Source: DATMYQ01 sp035560935
GTDB taxonomy: Bacteria; Bacillota; Negativicutes; Sporomusales; Sporomusaceae
Direction: 5' to 3'
Assembly: GCA_035560935.1 (NCBI GenBank)
Contig: DATMYQ010000201.1
Location: 1 to 9,170, forward strand
DNA length: 9,170 bases
Below the pieces are notes generated by a model. That model had not been told where the DNA came from and made no database searches. It saw nothing but the letters and a program-made list of their open reading frames with translations. Shown here in pieces: positions 1-6,385 of the stretch. Position 1 is the stretch's first letter. Each line of letters begins with the position of its first letter. Both the position numbers and the translations under genes were made by a program.

Positions 1-235
1 GGATAACCAAGGCCGCAATCACCCGGTCAAAAGGGGTCCGCCGAAATTGAACCTGACGCGACCACAACATTTTCGCCAGCCACAAAGTCGCTCCACCGCT
101 CAGAAACAGGCTGGAGACATTCATCGACAGCGGCAGAAAAAAAGCCATTGCCAAAATACAATATTCAATACAATAGTTCAGTCCTGACCGAACCCGATCA
201 TGGGACAATGCCATTGTCAGTTGCACGTTCTTCAC
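1..235 (-). CDS. Probable O-antigen ligase / polymerase-type membrane protein, N-terminal part (runs off the window)
   Basis: An open frame not long enough to stand out runs leftward from a GTG codon at 233..235 and leaves the window; 78 codons are visible. A stop codon lies four codons upstream of the GTG, and AAGGA lies 9 bases before it, which fixes the start. The visible protein begins MKNVQLTMALSHDRVRSGLN and then enters a hydrophobic stretch (about residues 20 to 50, including FFLPLSMNVSSLFL), followed by a basic segment (RQVQFRRTPFDR) and a second hydrophobic stretch starting VIAALVI. This arrangement, short cytoplasmic lead, first helix with a PLS motif, basic loop with RTPxD, resembles the N-terminus of O-antigen ligase (Wzy/WaaL) family proteins, which join or polymerise surface glycans in the inner membrane. 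The family call is from memory of that pattern; another polytopic membrane protein is possible. It has its own promoter and follows the folC terminator. Confidence 0.6.
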   Translation of the reverse strand, partial: MKNVQLTMALSHDRVRSGLNYCIEYCILAMAFFLPLSMNVSSLFLSGGATLWLAKMLWSRQVQFRRTPFDRVIAALVI

Positions 236-274
236 CTTACGCTATCCTTATTTAATCTCTTTTTTACCAGTAAC

Positions 275-303
275 ATTATATCGAAATCAGCGCCATTTGT
301 CTA
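275..303 (-). promoter_or_regulatory. Sigma-A-type promoter for the left-edge membrane protein gene
   Basis: On the minus strand TAGACA (298..303) and TATAAT (275..280) are separated by exactly 17 bases, matching the consensus at 11 of 12 positions. Transcription would start near 268, about 33 bases before the GTG start at 235. It lies downstream of the folC terminator, so the membrane protein gene is probably a separate transcription unit. Confidence 0.6.
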
Positions 304-323
304 CCAACAACATCATCTTGCGC

Positions 324-369
324 AAATCAAAACCGACCGCCTGGCATCCAATACGCCAAACGGTCGGTT
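324..369 (-). terminator. Rho-independent terminator after folC
   Basis: The arms 331..339 and 361..369 (AACCGACCG and CGGTCGGTT) form a perfect 9-bp stem around a 21-base loop, within which 342..345 and 355..358 can pair further. On the minus strand the stem is followed by TTTTGATTT. It lies 31 bases after the folC stop and would end the valS-folC transcript. Confidence 0.75.
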
Positions 370-400
370 ATTAAATCATAATTCAATTACCCCTGCCGCC

Positions 401-1690
401 CTATTGTCGGGCTGCCATAATAATCTGACGGGCTTCGCCGATCAGATACAAGGATCCAGCCACACAGACGATCCCCTCCGGACCGGCCAGGTCCGTGGCC
501 CGGCGAATTCCGTCGCCGATTGATTCTGCCGTCTCTACATGCCGGGCCGTGATTTGCCCGGCAATTTCCTCGGCCGTCGCGGCCCGCTCGGAATGGGGCT
601 GCACCGTCACCACCACGTCGTCCGGATGGATCATGGTGTTAATAATGCCGGCCACATCTTTGTCCTTTAAAATCCCCAGCGCAAAGGTAATCTGACGCCC
701 CGGAAAGGCATCATCCAGATTTTCTCTCAAAACCCGGGCTCCGTCCGGATTATGAGCGCCGTCAATAACCAGTGTCGGAGTACCCGCCAGCACTTCAAAC
801 CGTCCCGGCCAGGTCACTTTAGCGAGTCCGGCACGAATGGCCTCGGGCGTAATTCTCGGTTCTTTGTCCGCCAGTACCAGTGCCGCCATAACTGCCACCG
901 CACTATTTTCCAACTGATGTCGTCCCAGCAAATTCAAATTCGCGTCAATCGTTCCCAGTTTCTTGGTTCCTACCGTGATTTGCTGCTGTGCGTTCTTCAC
1001 TCCATGCAAAACGCTGGCAAAATCATGGCCCCAGACGTATACCTGCCCTTGTTTTTCTGCCGCCGTCCGGCAAATGATCTCCAGCGCCTCGCCTTTGGCC
1101 GCCGTGACCACTGGCGTTGCCGGCTTGATGATCCCCGCTTTATGGGCGGCAATTTCCGCAATCGTATTGCCGCAACGATCCGTGTGTTCCAGCGTGACAT
1201 TGGTAATCACCGACACTTCCGGCAAGATCACATTGGTGGAATCGAGCAACCCGCCCAATCCCACTTCCACCACCACATACTCTGCACCGGCCGCGGCAAA
1301 ATAATGAAACGCCGCTGCCGTCAACACTTCAAATTCTGTTGGCTGCTCGCCGCCTTCGGCCACTATCTGGTCCACAAAACGGCTAGTAAATTCCAGCACC
1401 CCGGCGAACGCCTCCCGGCTGATCATTTCGCCGTTAATCATCATCCGCTCGGGATAATCTTCCAGATGCGGCGAAGTGTACATTCCCGTACGAATACCGG
1501 CAGCAGTCAATATCGCTGACAGCATCGCCGTCGTCGAACCTTTACCGTTGGTTCCGGTCACATGGACCGTTTTGAAGCGGCGTTCCGGGTGCTGCATCAG
1601 GTCCAGTAAGCGTTCTATCCGAGCCATTCCCAGGTTAATGCCGAATGTATACAAATTGGCCAGATAATCCATTGCCTGTTCGTAAGTCAT
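401..1690 (-). CDS. folC: Folylpolyglutamate synthase / dihydrofolate synthase (FolC)
   Basis: FolC adds glutamate to dihydropteroate and to tetrahydrofolates with ATP, in the cytoplasm, so that folates are retained and bind their enzymes well. The 429-residue protein has the usual family length. The ATP-binding loop VTGTNGKGST is at residues 44-53, the folate-binding loop region TSPHLEDYPERMMI at 72-85, the central motif VEVGLGGLLDSTN at 141-153, HKAGIIKP at 183-190 (the Lys region that is carbamylated in characterised members), and the Mur-ligase C-terminal motif DGAHNPDGA at 310-318. The start is placed at the ATG at 1688..1690, which has GAAGGAG 11 bases upstream; an in-frame ATG three codons earlier (1697..1699) lies only 2 bases from that site and is unlikely to be used. 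It follows valS by 42 bases on the same strand with no terminator between, so the two are probably co-transcribed. The usual Arg of GLGGRLD is Leu148 here. Confidence 0.95.
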   Translation of the reverse strand: MTYEQAMDYLANLYTFGINLGMARIERLLDLMQHPERRFKTVHVTGTNGKGSTTAMLSAILTAAGIRTGMYTSPHLEDYPERMMINGEMISREAFAGVLEFTSRFVDQIVAEGGEQPTEFEVLTAAAFHYFAAAGAEYVVVEVGLGGLLDSTNVILPEVSVITNVTLEHTDRCGNTIAEIAAHKAGIIKPATPVVTAAKGEALEIICRTAAEKQGQVYVWGHDFASVLHGVKNAQQQITVGTKKLGTIDANLNLLGRHQLENSAVAVMAALVLADKEPRITPEAIRAGLAKVTWPGRFEVLAGTPTLVIDGAHNPDGARVLRENLDDAFPGRQITFALGILKDKDVAGIINTMIHPDDVVVTVQPHSERAATAEEIAGQITARHVETAESIGDGIRRATDLAGPEGIVCVAGSLYLIGEARQIIMAARQ

Positions 1691-1701
1691 GCAGATCATC
1701 G

Positions 1702-1708
1702 CTCCTTC
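1702..1708 (-). promoter_or_regulatory. Ribosome binding site that decides the folC start
   Basis: GAAGGAG on the minus strand lies 11 bases before the ATG at 1690 and only 2 bases before the ATG at 1699. The spacing favours the inner ATG. Confidence 0.6.
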
Positions 1709-1732
1709 GGCTGTTTACATTTTTCCTTGAGA

Positions 1733-4381
1733 TTATAGTGTTTCCAGATATGCCACCCGCTCGCGAATGGCCGCGTGTTTTTCCCGATACTCCGCTTCCT
1801 TGGCTTTCTCTTTCGCTATCACTTCCGGCGGGGCCTTGGCCACAAAGCTTTCATTGCTCAGTTTACCGGCCACCCGTGCCAGTTCTTTTTCCAGTCCGGC
1901 CAGTTCCTTCTGCAGTCGGGCCGTTTCTTTTTCAACGTCAATCAGGCCCTTCAGCGGTAAATACACTTCCACGCCGCTAACCACCGCCGTCATCGCATTT
2001 TCCGGTTTTACAGCATCGCCGCCGATGATTTCCACCGACTCCGCCGCGGCCAAAGTTACCAGATAAGCAATATTATCGGTCAAAACCGGCCGCAGGGCGG
2101 CATCCGTCACTTGCAAAATCACCGGACTCTTTTTACCGGGCGGTACGTTCACTTCCGCCCGCATGTTACGGATGGCTTTAATGGTTTCCATCACCGTCGT
2201 CATCGCCTGTTCATCGGCAGGGCAAATGCATTCTGCATTTTCTTGCGGCCAACGGGCTTTCATGATGCTGATGCCGTCATGGGGCAGATGCTGCCAGATC
2301 GCTTCGGTAATAAACGGCATAAACGGATGCAGCAATTCCAGGGTATGCGCCAGCACCTGATGCAGCACGTGCTGGGCCACCGCCCGCGGCGCCGCATTTT
2401 CTTTGTCATAAAGCCGGGCTTTGGCCAGTTCAATATACCAGTCGCAGAATTCATTCCAGAGGAATTCGTAAAGCAGCCGGGCCGCTTCGCCCAGTTCAAA
2501 CCGCTCCATGTTCCGCGTCACTTCCGCCACGGTCCGGTGATAACGACTGAGAATCCAGCGATCCGCCAGCGTATACAGCGCCGGATCCGGCCGGTGAGCC
2601 GGATCAAAACCTTCCAGATTCATCAGCATGAACCGGGAAGCATTCCATATTTTATTGGCAAAATTGCGGCTGGACTCCACCCGTTCCCAGTAAAAGCGCA
2701 TATCGTTGCCGGGCGTGTTACCAGTCACCAGCATAAACCGCAGTGTATCAGCTCCGTACTTATCAATCACTTCCAAAGGATCAATGCCGTTGCCCAGCGA
2801 TTTGCTCATTTTCCGACCTTCGCTGTCCCGGACCAATCCATGGATAAATACATGGCGAAACGGAATATCCTGTCCAAAGCGCAGACCCATCATCATCATC
2901 CGGGCCACCCAGAAGAAAATAATGTCGTAACCGGTCACCAGTACACTGGTCGGATAATACTTGTCCAGTTCCGGCGTCTTTTCCGGCCAGCCCATCGTGG
3001 AAAAAGGCCAGAGACCGGAACTGAACCAGGTATCCAACACATCCGCATCCTGTTCCACCGGTCCGCCGCAATGGGGGCAGGCGGTCAGATCCTCCCGGGA
3101 AACCGTCACCTCACCGCACTGGCAATACCAGGCAGGAATCCGGTGACCCCACCAGATTTGACGGGAAATACACCAATCCCGGATATTTTCCATCCAGTTG
3201 GTATAAATTTTTGTAAACCGATCCGGCACAAACTCTACCTGTCCCGAAGTGACCGCTTTCAGAGCCGGTTCCGCCAGCGGCTGCATTTTGACAAACCATT
3301 GCTTCGATACCAACGGTTCCACGACTGTGCCGCAACGCTGGCAGTGCCCGACGGCATGCGCGTGCTCATCAATTTTCACCAGCAGCCCCTGGTCCTTTAA
3401 GTCCTGAACCAGCGCCTTGCGGCAGACATTACGATCCATACCGGCATATTTGCCGGTTTCCGCCGACATCGTTCCGTCGGGGTTCATTACAATAATCTGC
3501 GGCAACTGATGCCGCAAACCCATTTCAAAGTCATTGGGGTCATGCGCCGGCGTAATCTTCACCGCCCCGGTGCCAAAAGCCGGGTCCACATAATCATCGG
3601 CAATGATCGGCAGTTGACGGCCCACCACCGGTAACAGCGCAAAGCGACCAATCAAATGCCGGTAACGTGCATCCTCCGGATGGACGGCTACCGCGGTATC
3701 GCCCAAAATGGTTTCCGGACGGGTAGTCGCCACGGTAATATACTCGCCGTCACTCCCGGCGATCGGATAGCGGACATGATACAGATGTCCCGGTTTTTCT
3801 TCATGTTCCACCTCAATATCGCTCAGAGCGGTATTGCATCGGACACACCAGTTGGTAATTCGGTGGCCCTGATAAATCAGACCGGCTTCGTGCAAACTGA
3901 CGAAAACTTCCCGTACCGCCTTGGAACAACCTTCGTCCATGGTAAAACGCTCTCGTTCCCAGTCGCAGGAGGCGCCCAACCGTTTCAGTTGGTTGACAAT
4001 CCGGTCACCATACTGAGCCTTCCATTCCCAAATTCGCTCAATAAACTCGTCCCGCCCCAGATCGTACCGGGATTTTCCTTCCTGGGCCAGTGCCTCCTCC
4101 ACCTTGATCTGCGTCGCAATCCCGGCATGGTCACAGCCGGGCATCCACAAGGTATTATAACCCTGCATCCGCCGGAAACGAATCAGAATATCCTGCAGCG
4201 TATTATCCATGGCATGGCCCATGTGTAATTGGCCGGTCACGTTCGGCGGCGGGATGACAATGCTGTAAGGATCGCCGGCAGCAGCAGCTTCCGCATGAAA
4301 CAGCCGGTTTTCCTCCCAGAAACGGTACCATTTGTCCTCCACTGCCTGAGGATCATATACCGTAGGGATGTTATTTTCCAT
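1733..4381 (-). CDS. valS: Valyl-tRNA synthetase
   Basis: ValRS charges tRNA-Val with valine in the cytoplasm and edits mischarged threonine. The 882-residue length is that of the bacterial family. Class I signatures are present: the HIGH-type motif HMGH at residues 53-56 within PPPNVTGQLHMGH, and KMSKS at 524-528. The editing (CP1) domain shows TTRPETILGDTAVAV at 219-233 and GTGAVKITPAHDPNDFE at 270-286. Cysteine pairs at 179/182, 347/350, 420/422 and 435/438 suggest zinc-binding knuckles. Anticodon-binding domain follows to about residue 750, and the C-terminal 70 residues (from about 812, rich in Leu, Lys and Glu) form the coiled-coil tRNA-binding arm typical of ValRS rather than IleRS or LeuRS. 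The ATG start has AAGGAGG (4391..4397) 9 bases upstream. Expression is controlled by the valine T-box leader upstream. folC follows 42 bases after the stop. Confidence 0.98.
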   Translation of the reverse strand: MENNIPTVYDPQAVEDKWYRFWEENRLFHAEAAAAGDPYSIVIPPPNVTGQLHMGHAMDNTLQDILIRFRRMQGYNTLWMPGCDHAGIATQIKVEEALAQEGKSRYDLGRDEFIERIWEWKAQYGDRIVNQLKRLGASCDWERERFTMDEGCSKAVREVFVSLHEAGLIYQGHRITNWCVRCNTALSDIEVEHEEKPGHLYHVRYPIAGSDGEYITVATTRPETILGDTAVAVHPEDARYRHLIGRFALLPVVGRQLPIIADDYVDPAFGTGAVKITPAHDPNDFEMGLRHQLPQIIVMNPDGTMSAETGKYAGMDRNVCRKALVQDLKDQGLLVKIDEHAHAVGHCQRCGTVVEPLVSKQWFVKMQPLAEPALKAVTSGQVEFVPDRFTKIYTNWMENIRDWCISRQIWWGHRIPAWYCQCGEVTVSREDLTACPHCGGPVEQDADVLDTWFSSGLWPFSTMGWPEKTPELDKYYPTSVLVTGYDIIFFWVARMMMMGLRFGQDIPFRHVFIHGLVRDSEGRKMSKSLGNGIDPLEVIDKYGADTLRFMLVTGNTPGNDMRFYWERVESSRNFANKIWNASRFMLMNLEGFDPAHRPDPALYTLADRWILSRYHRTVAEVTRNMERFELGEAARLLYEFLWNEFCDWYIELAKARLYDKENAAPRAVAQHVLHQVLAHTLELLHPFMPFITEAIWQHLPHDGISIMKARWPQENAECICPADEQAMTTVMETIKAIRNMRAEVNVPPGKKSPVILQVTDAALRPVLTDNIAYLVTLAAAESVEIIGGDAVKPENAMTAVVSGVEVYLPLKGLIDVEKETARLQKELAGLEKELARVAGKLSNESFVAKAPPEVIAKEKAKEAEYREKHAAIRERVAYLETL

Positions 4382-4455
4382 CTTGATTAGCCTCCTTTTT
4401 CTTCAGAACTTCCCGGCGGCAGCCGCAACCGTCCGCCGACATGAGCAACGCTCAT

Positions 4456-4486
4456 AAAAAAAACTTCCATCCGTAAAGGACGAAAG
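4456..4486 (-). terminator. Regulated terminator of the valS T-box leader
   Basis: Arms 4478..4486 and 4464..4472 form a 9-bp stem on the transcript (two G-U pairs) with a 5-base loop at 4473..4477, followed by eight T residues (4456..4463, minus strand). It lies about 75 bases before the valS start and directly after the T-box antiterminator sequence, as expected for transcriptional T-box control. Confidence 0.88.
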
Positions 4487-4780
4487 ATCCTGCTTTCGCG
4501 GTACCACCTTATTTCCCGCAACCGGCCACAAGTTCCGGCCATTCGGGCGCTTTAAACGGCGTTAACGGCGCCAACCGGCAATTCCTACTAAAAATACGAC
4601 GCCCGCCTCTACGGGGAACTTTCGTTTTTGTTCAGAGCAGCAGCTCCGGGATGACCTTCCGTAACGAGGACCGGGAGACCTTCCAGCCAAGGGTCCCTTC
4701 TCTGAACAGTCCGTGATGCGTACTCTTCCCCTCATCGCCTTGCCTAACATTCAGTTGTTACCGGCTATCACCGGCTTTGC
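4456..4780 (-). ncRNA. T-box riboswitch leader, specific for tRNA-Val (GUC specifier)
   Basis: The minus-strand leader has the canonical T-box sequence GGTGGTACCGCG at 4497..4508, followed by GAAAGC. Stem I landmarks are recognisable: GAAGAGTACG with the AGTA box at 4721..4724, AGAGA at 4699..4703, and the specifier region GAAGGTCATCCC, in which GTC at 4653..4655 followed by a purine is in the specifier position. GUC is a valine codon, agreeing with the gene downstream. The UGGU within the T-box would pair with the ACCA 3' end of tRNA-Val, also consistent. The mechanism known for the class is that uncharged tRNA stabilises the antiterminator and prevents the terminator at 4456..4486. The 5' boundary is estimated from the promoter. 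Confidence 0.93.
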
Positions 4781-4786
4781 CCCCCC

Positions 4787-4816
4787 ATTATACGCTTCAG
4801 TCACCATTATTGTCAA
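4787..4816 (-). promoter_or_regulatory. Strong sigma-A-type promoter for the valS leader
   Basis: A perfect TTGACA (4811..4816) and a perfect TATAAT (4787..4792) are separated by 18 bases on the minus strand. Transcription would start near 4780, just after a run of seven G residues, and give a leader of roughly 400 bases containing the T-box. Confidence 0.85.
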
Positions 4817-4938
4817 TAACATCACGGATTACGCAACATCACAGCACCTGCTCAGTCCACTTCAGCAGCAATTTTATCCAACTTAGTCGCCGATTTATCC
4901 TGTTCGGTATTTTTTTTGTGATATTCAGAACATTTCAA

Positions 4939-4967
4939 TTGCGCCTTCCGCAAAAATATTCTATAAT
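4939..4967 (+). promoter_or_regulatory. Sigma-A-type promoter for the 118-residue protein gene
   Basis: TTGCGC (4939..4944) and TATAAT (4962..4967) are separated by 17 bases on the plus strand. Transcription would begin near 4974, giving a leader of nearly 150 bases before the coding region at 5121. It diverges from the valS promoter; the 122 bases between the two promoters (4817..4938) show no gene or clear structure. Confidence 0.55.
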
Positions 4968-5020
4968 GAGGCATCAGTGAAACGCGCGCAATTTTCTGAA
5001 ACTACAGTTTTTTTGTTACT

Positions 5021-5054
5021 GCCGGCCTGCTCGTATGCCGGCGCGGTTTTGTTT
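5021..5054 (+). terminator. Hairpin with a short T-rich tail in the leader of the 118-residue protein gene
   Basis: GCCGGC at 5021..5026 and again at 5037..5042 form a 6-bp G+C-rich stem with a 10-base loop, followed by GCGG and then TTTTGTTT. On the plus strand this looks like a weak intrinsic terminator placed between the promoter at 4939..4967 and the gene at 5121. It could act as an attenuator or mark the 3' end of a short RNA of about 80 bases. The stem is shorter and its tail less direct than in the other terminators here. I do not recognise a known riboswitch class in the leader. Confidence 0.4.
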
Positions 5055-5120
5055 GCCCCAAAATCATCTTCACTTATTGCTCTGGTATCCAGTTGTGAAA
5101 CTTCTCACCGGTAGACCAAT

Positions 5121-5477
5121 ATGGGAAAGTGGGGAAAGAAGGTGTTTACCCTGACAAGCAAGTTTGAAGTGGTATACTCTGATTTGCAGGAAATACTGGA
5201 AGAAACGCTGGGGCGTCAGGTCAAAATGTTTGCCGAAAATAAAGAAAAAGACGATATCAGGGTATTGCACCGTTACGACCTGGCCCGTCTGGAAAATGGC
5301 AAACGGTTTAAAGTGTCCTTATATTTTGAAGATGCGTCCATCCGGGTTTTTGAGGAGGTCGTCGCCGCCACCATTGACTGGCGTTCTGCCGACAAAAAAA
5401 GCAATCCCATTGTCTGGTTCTGCGAACGGCCGGGAACGGGTTCCTTCTCTAAGCTTTTATTTGACATTCAGCATTAG
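5121..5477 (+). CDS. Uncharacterised 118-residue protein
   Basis: I do not recognise this protein. It is soluble-looking, with no signal peptide or membrane segment, rich in charged residues, with one cysteine (Cys101). A probable helix spans residues 17-31 (VVYSDLQEILEETLG), with alternating strand-like segments around 62-69 (RFKVSLYF) and 73-84, and a C-terminal segment containing NPIVWF and ERPGTGSF. That it is a real gene is supported by a promoter 150 bases upstream, a strong terminator 22 bases after the stop, and isolation between minus-strand genes. The start is uncertain: the ATG at 5121 lacks a good ribosome binding site, and a GTG at 5142 (giving 111 residues beginning MFTLTSKFEV) has only the weak GGGGA upstream. 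It is the only plus-strand gene in the window and has no obvious partner. No function is proposed. Confidence 0.65.
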   Translation: MGKWGKKVFTLTSKFEVVYSDLQEILEETLGRQVKMFAENKEKDDIRVLHRYDLARLENGKRFKVSLYFEDASIRVFEEVVAATIDWRSADKKSNPIVWFCERPGTGSFSKLLFDIQH

Positions 5478-5499
5478 AAACAATAGTGATTTAACGCTG

Positions 5500-5530
5500 C
5501 AGGCTCTGATCCCAGAGCCTGTTTTCTTTT
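5500..5530 (+). terminator. Rho-independent terminator after the 118-residue protein gene
   Basis: CAGGCTCTG (5500..5508) and CAGAGCCTG (5513..5521) form a perfect 9-bp stem with a 4-base loop, followed by TTTTCTTTT. No T-run exists on the opposite strand, so it acts for the plus-strand gene and not for mobA. Confidence 0.9.
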
Positions 5531-5561
5531 GTCGGGATAACCGGATTTGCCTTTATCATGC

Positions 5562-5593
5562 GCTTGATCCGGGTTTCTTACTCCGGATCAGGC
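5562..5593 (-). repeat. Inverted repeat overlapping the mobA stop codon
   Basis: TGATCCGG (5565..5572) and CCGGATCA (5583..5590) form an 8-bp perfect stem with a 10-base loop that contains the mobA stop codon; on the RNA the pairing can extend to 11 bp with one G-U pair. There is no T-run after it on the minus strand, so it is not a canonical terminator. It may stabilise the mobA 3' end or be incidental. Confidence 0.5.
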
Positions 5594-6270
5594 ACATGAC
5601 TTTCGAAACCATTACCCGCTTTTTCATCTGTTCCTTTTTCTTTCAGTAGTTTTTTCGCGTTCGTCAATTCCGCCAACGTATTAATATTCATAAACATGTC
5701 CGGACAGTCAACTCCCGGCGGCAGCTTGTTCATTTCCACATAAGACACCTTCAGTTCGTTGAAAATAGACCCCACACTGCGCTGACCATTTTGCAGCCGT
5801 TCTACAATCACCGGTAGACAGCGGACAGAATACAGCGCATGCAAGGGTTCCACGTCCCCCTGTTGGTTCCGGGGGATCAAGATATCTTCGCTCCCTAACA
5901 GTTTCATCATATATTGGATAAAATCACCGGCGATGAACGGCATGTCGCAGGCAAACGCAAACACATACCCCGTCCGCACATGCAGCAACGCTGCATGCAG
6001 TCCGGCCAGCGGTCCCTGCCCTTTAAACATATCTCCAATCATCGGACACTTTAGGTAAGTATATAATTGTGGTTCATTCGTAACAATCAGGGGGCAACGT
6101 CCAAAACTCTCCCAAAGCCGGTCCACGATGATTTCAATCAGGGATCGCTCCCCCAGTTGGACAAACGATTTATTTGTACCCATCCGTCGGCTTTGACCAC
6201 CAGCCAATAGCAGCGGCGTGACCAGGTGCAACGGCGTTTCTGTTTGATCGAAACTGTTCGTTGAATGCAT
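5578..6270 (-). CDS. mobA: Molybdenum cofactor guanylyltransferase (MobA)
   Basis: MobA transfers GMP from GTP to molybdopterin, producing the guanine-dinucleotide cofactor used by enzymes of the DMSO reductase family such as formate dehydrogenase; it acts in the cytoplasm. The 230-residue protein shows the nucleotidyltransferase signature LLAGGQSRRMGTNK at residues 21-34, the GQGPLAGL segment at 85-91, the metal-binding CDMPF motif at 108-112, EPLHALYS at 141-148, and FMNINT at 193-198, all in the order and spacing of the family. A 15-residue lead precedes the first strand and a charged Lys/Glu-rich tail follows about residue 203. The ATG start has GAGGTGA (6275..6281) just upstream. The gene lies directly downstream of fdhA on the same strand, which matches its role in supplying that enzyme's cofactor, although a terminator and a probable promoter lie between them. 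Confidence 0.95.
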   Translation of the reverse strand: MHSTNSFDQTETPLHLVTPLLLAGGQSRRMGTNKSFVQLGERSLIEIIVDRLWESFGRCPLIVTNEPQLYTYLKCPMIGDMFKGQGPLAGLHAALLHVRTGYVFAFACDMPFIAGDFIQYMMKLLGSEDILIPRNQQGDVEPLHALYSVRCLPVIVERLQNGQRSVGSIFNELKVSYVEMNKLPPGVDCPDMFMNINTLAELTNAKKLLKEKGTDEKAGNGFESHVPDPE

Positions 6271-6315
6271 ATCTTCACCTCAATAAACCAGTTGTAAATC
6301 ATTTCTGTATTTTTC

Positions 6316-6344
6316 ATCATATCATCCAACGGGGGCAACGTCCA
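6316..6344 (-). promoter_or_regulatory. mobA: Possible promoter for mobA
   Basis: TGGACG (6339..6344) and TATGAT (6316..6321) on the minus strand are separated by 17 bases, matching the consensus at 4 and 5 of 6 positions. It starts right after the fdhA terminator, so mobA could be transcribed independently. The match is moderate. Confidence 0.4.
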
Positions 6345-6345
6345 T

Positions 6346-6371
6346 AAAGAAAACAGCCCTTTGCAGGGCTG
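6346..6371 (-). terminator. Rho-independent terminator after fdhA
   Basis: CAGCCCT (6365..6371 read on the minus strand) and AGGGCTG (6354..6360) form a 7-bp perfect stem with a 4-base loop, followed by TTTTCTTTA on the minus strand. It lies 14 bases after the fdhA stop. Confidence 0.8.
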
Positions 6372-6385
6372 CTTTCCTGGTTTTT

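Noticed and set aside
200..523. A 107-codon plus-strand frame at the left edge
   Set aside because: It crosses the folC terminator and the start region of the left-edge gene and overlaps folC antisense; no ribosome binding site or recognisable family.
752..1519. A 255-codon plus-strand frame opposite folC
   Set aside because: Shadow of folC, with the same His/Arg/Gln-rich composition and no family motif.
2111..3400. A 429-codon open frame on the plus strand opposite valS
   Set aside because: It lies wholly antisense to a clear valS, its translation is rich in His, Arg, Pro and Gln typical of a shadow frame, and it has no promoter or ribosome binding site that I can see.
3656..4228. A 190-codon plus-strand frame opposite the 5' part of valS
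   Set aside because: Shadow of valS; no supporting signals.
4760..4776. Two copies of ACCGGCT ten bases apart near the valS transcription start
   Set aside because: Only 7 bases long, just downstream of the predicted start of the T-box transcript; too short to support an operator claim.
5164..5649. A 161-codon plus-strand frame overlapping the 118-residue gene
   Set aside because: It runs through the strong terminator at 5500..5530 and into mobA antisense, with low-quality composition; the frame ending at 5477 fits the terminator better.
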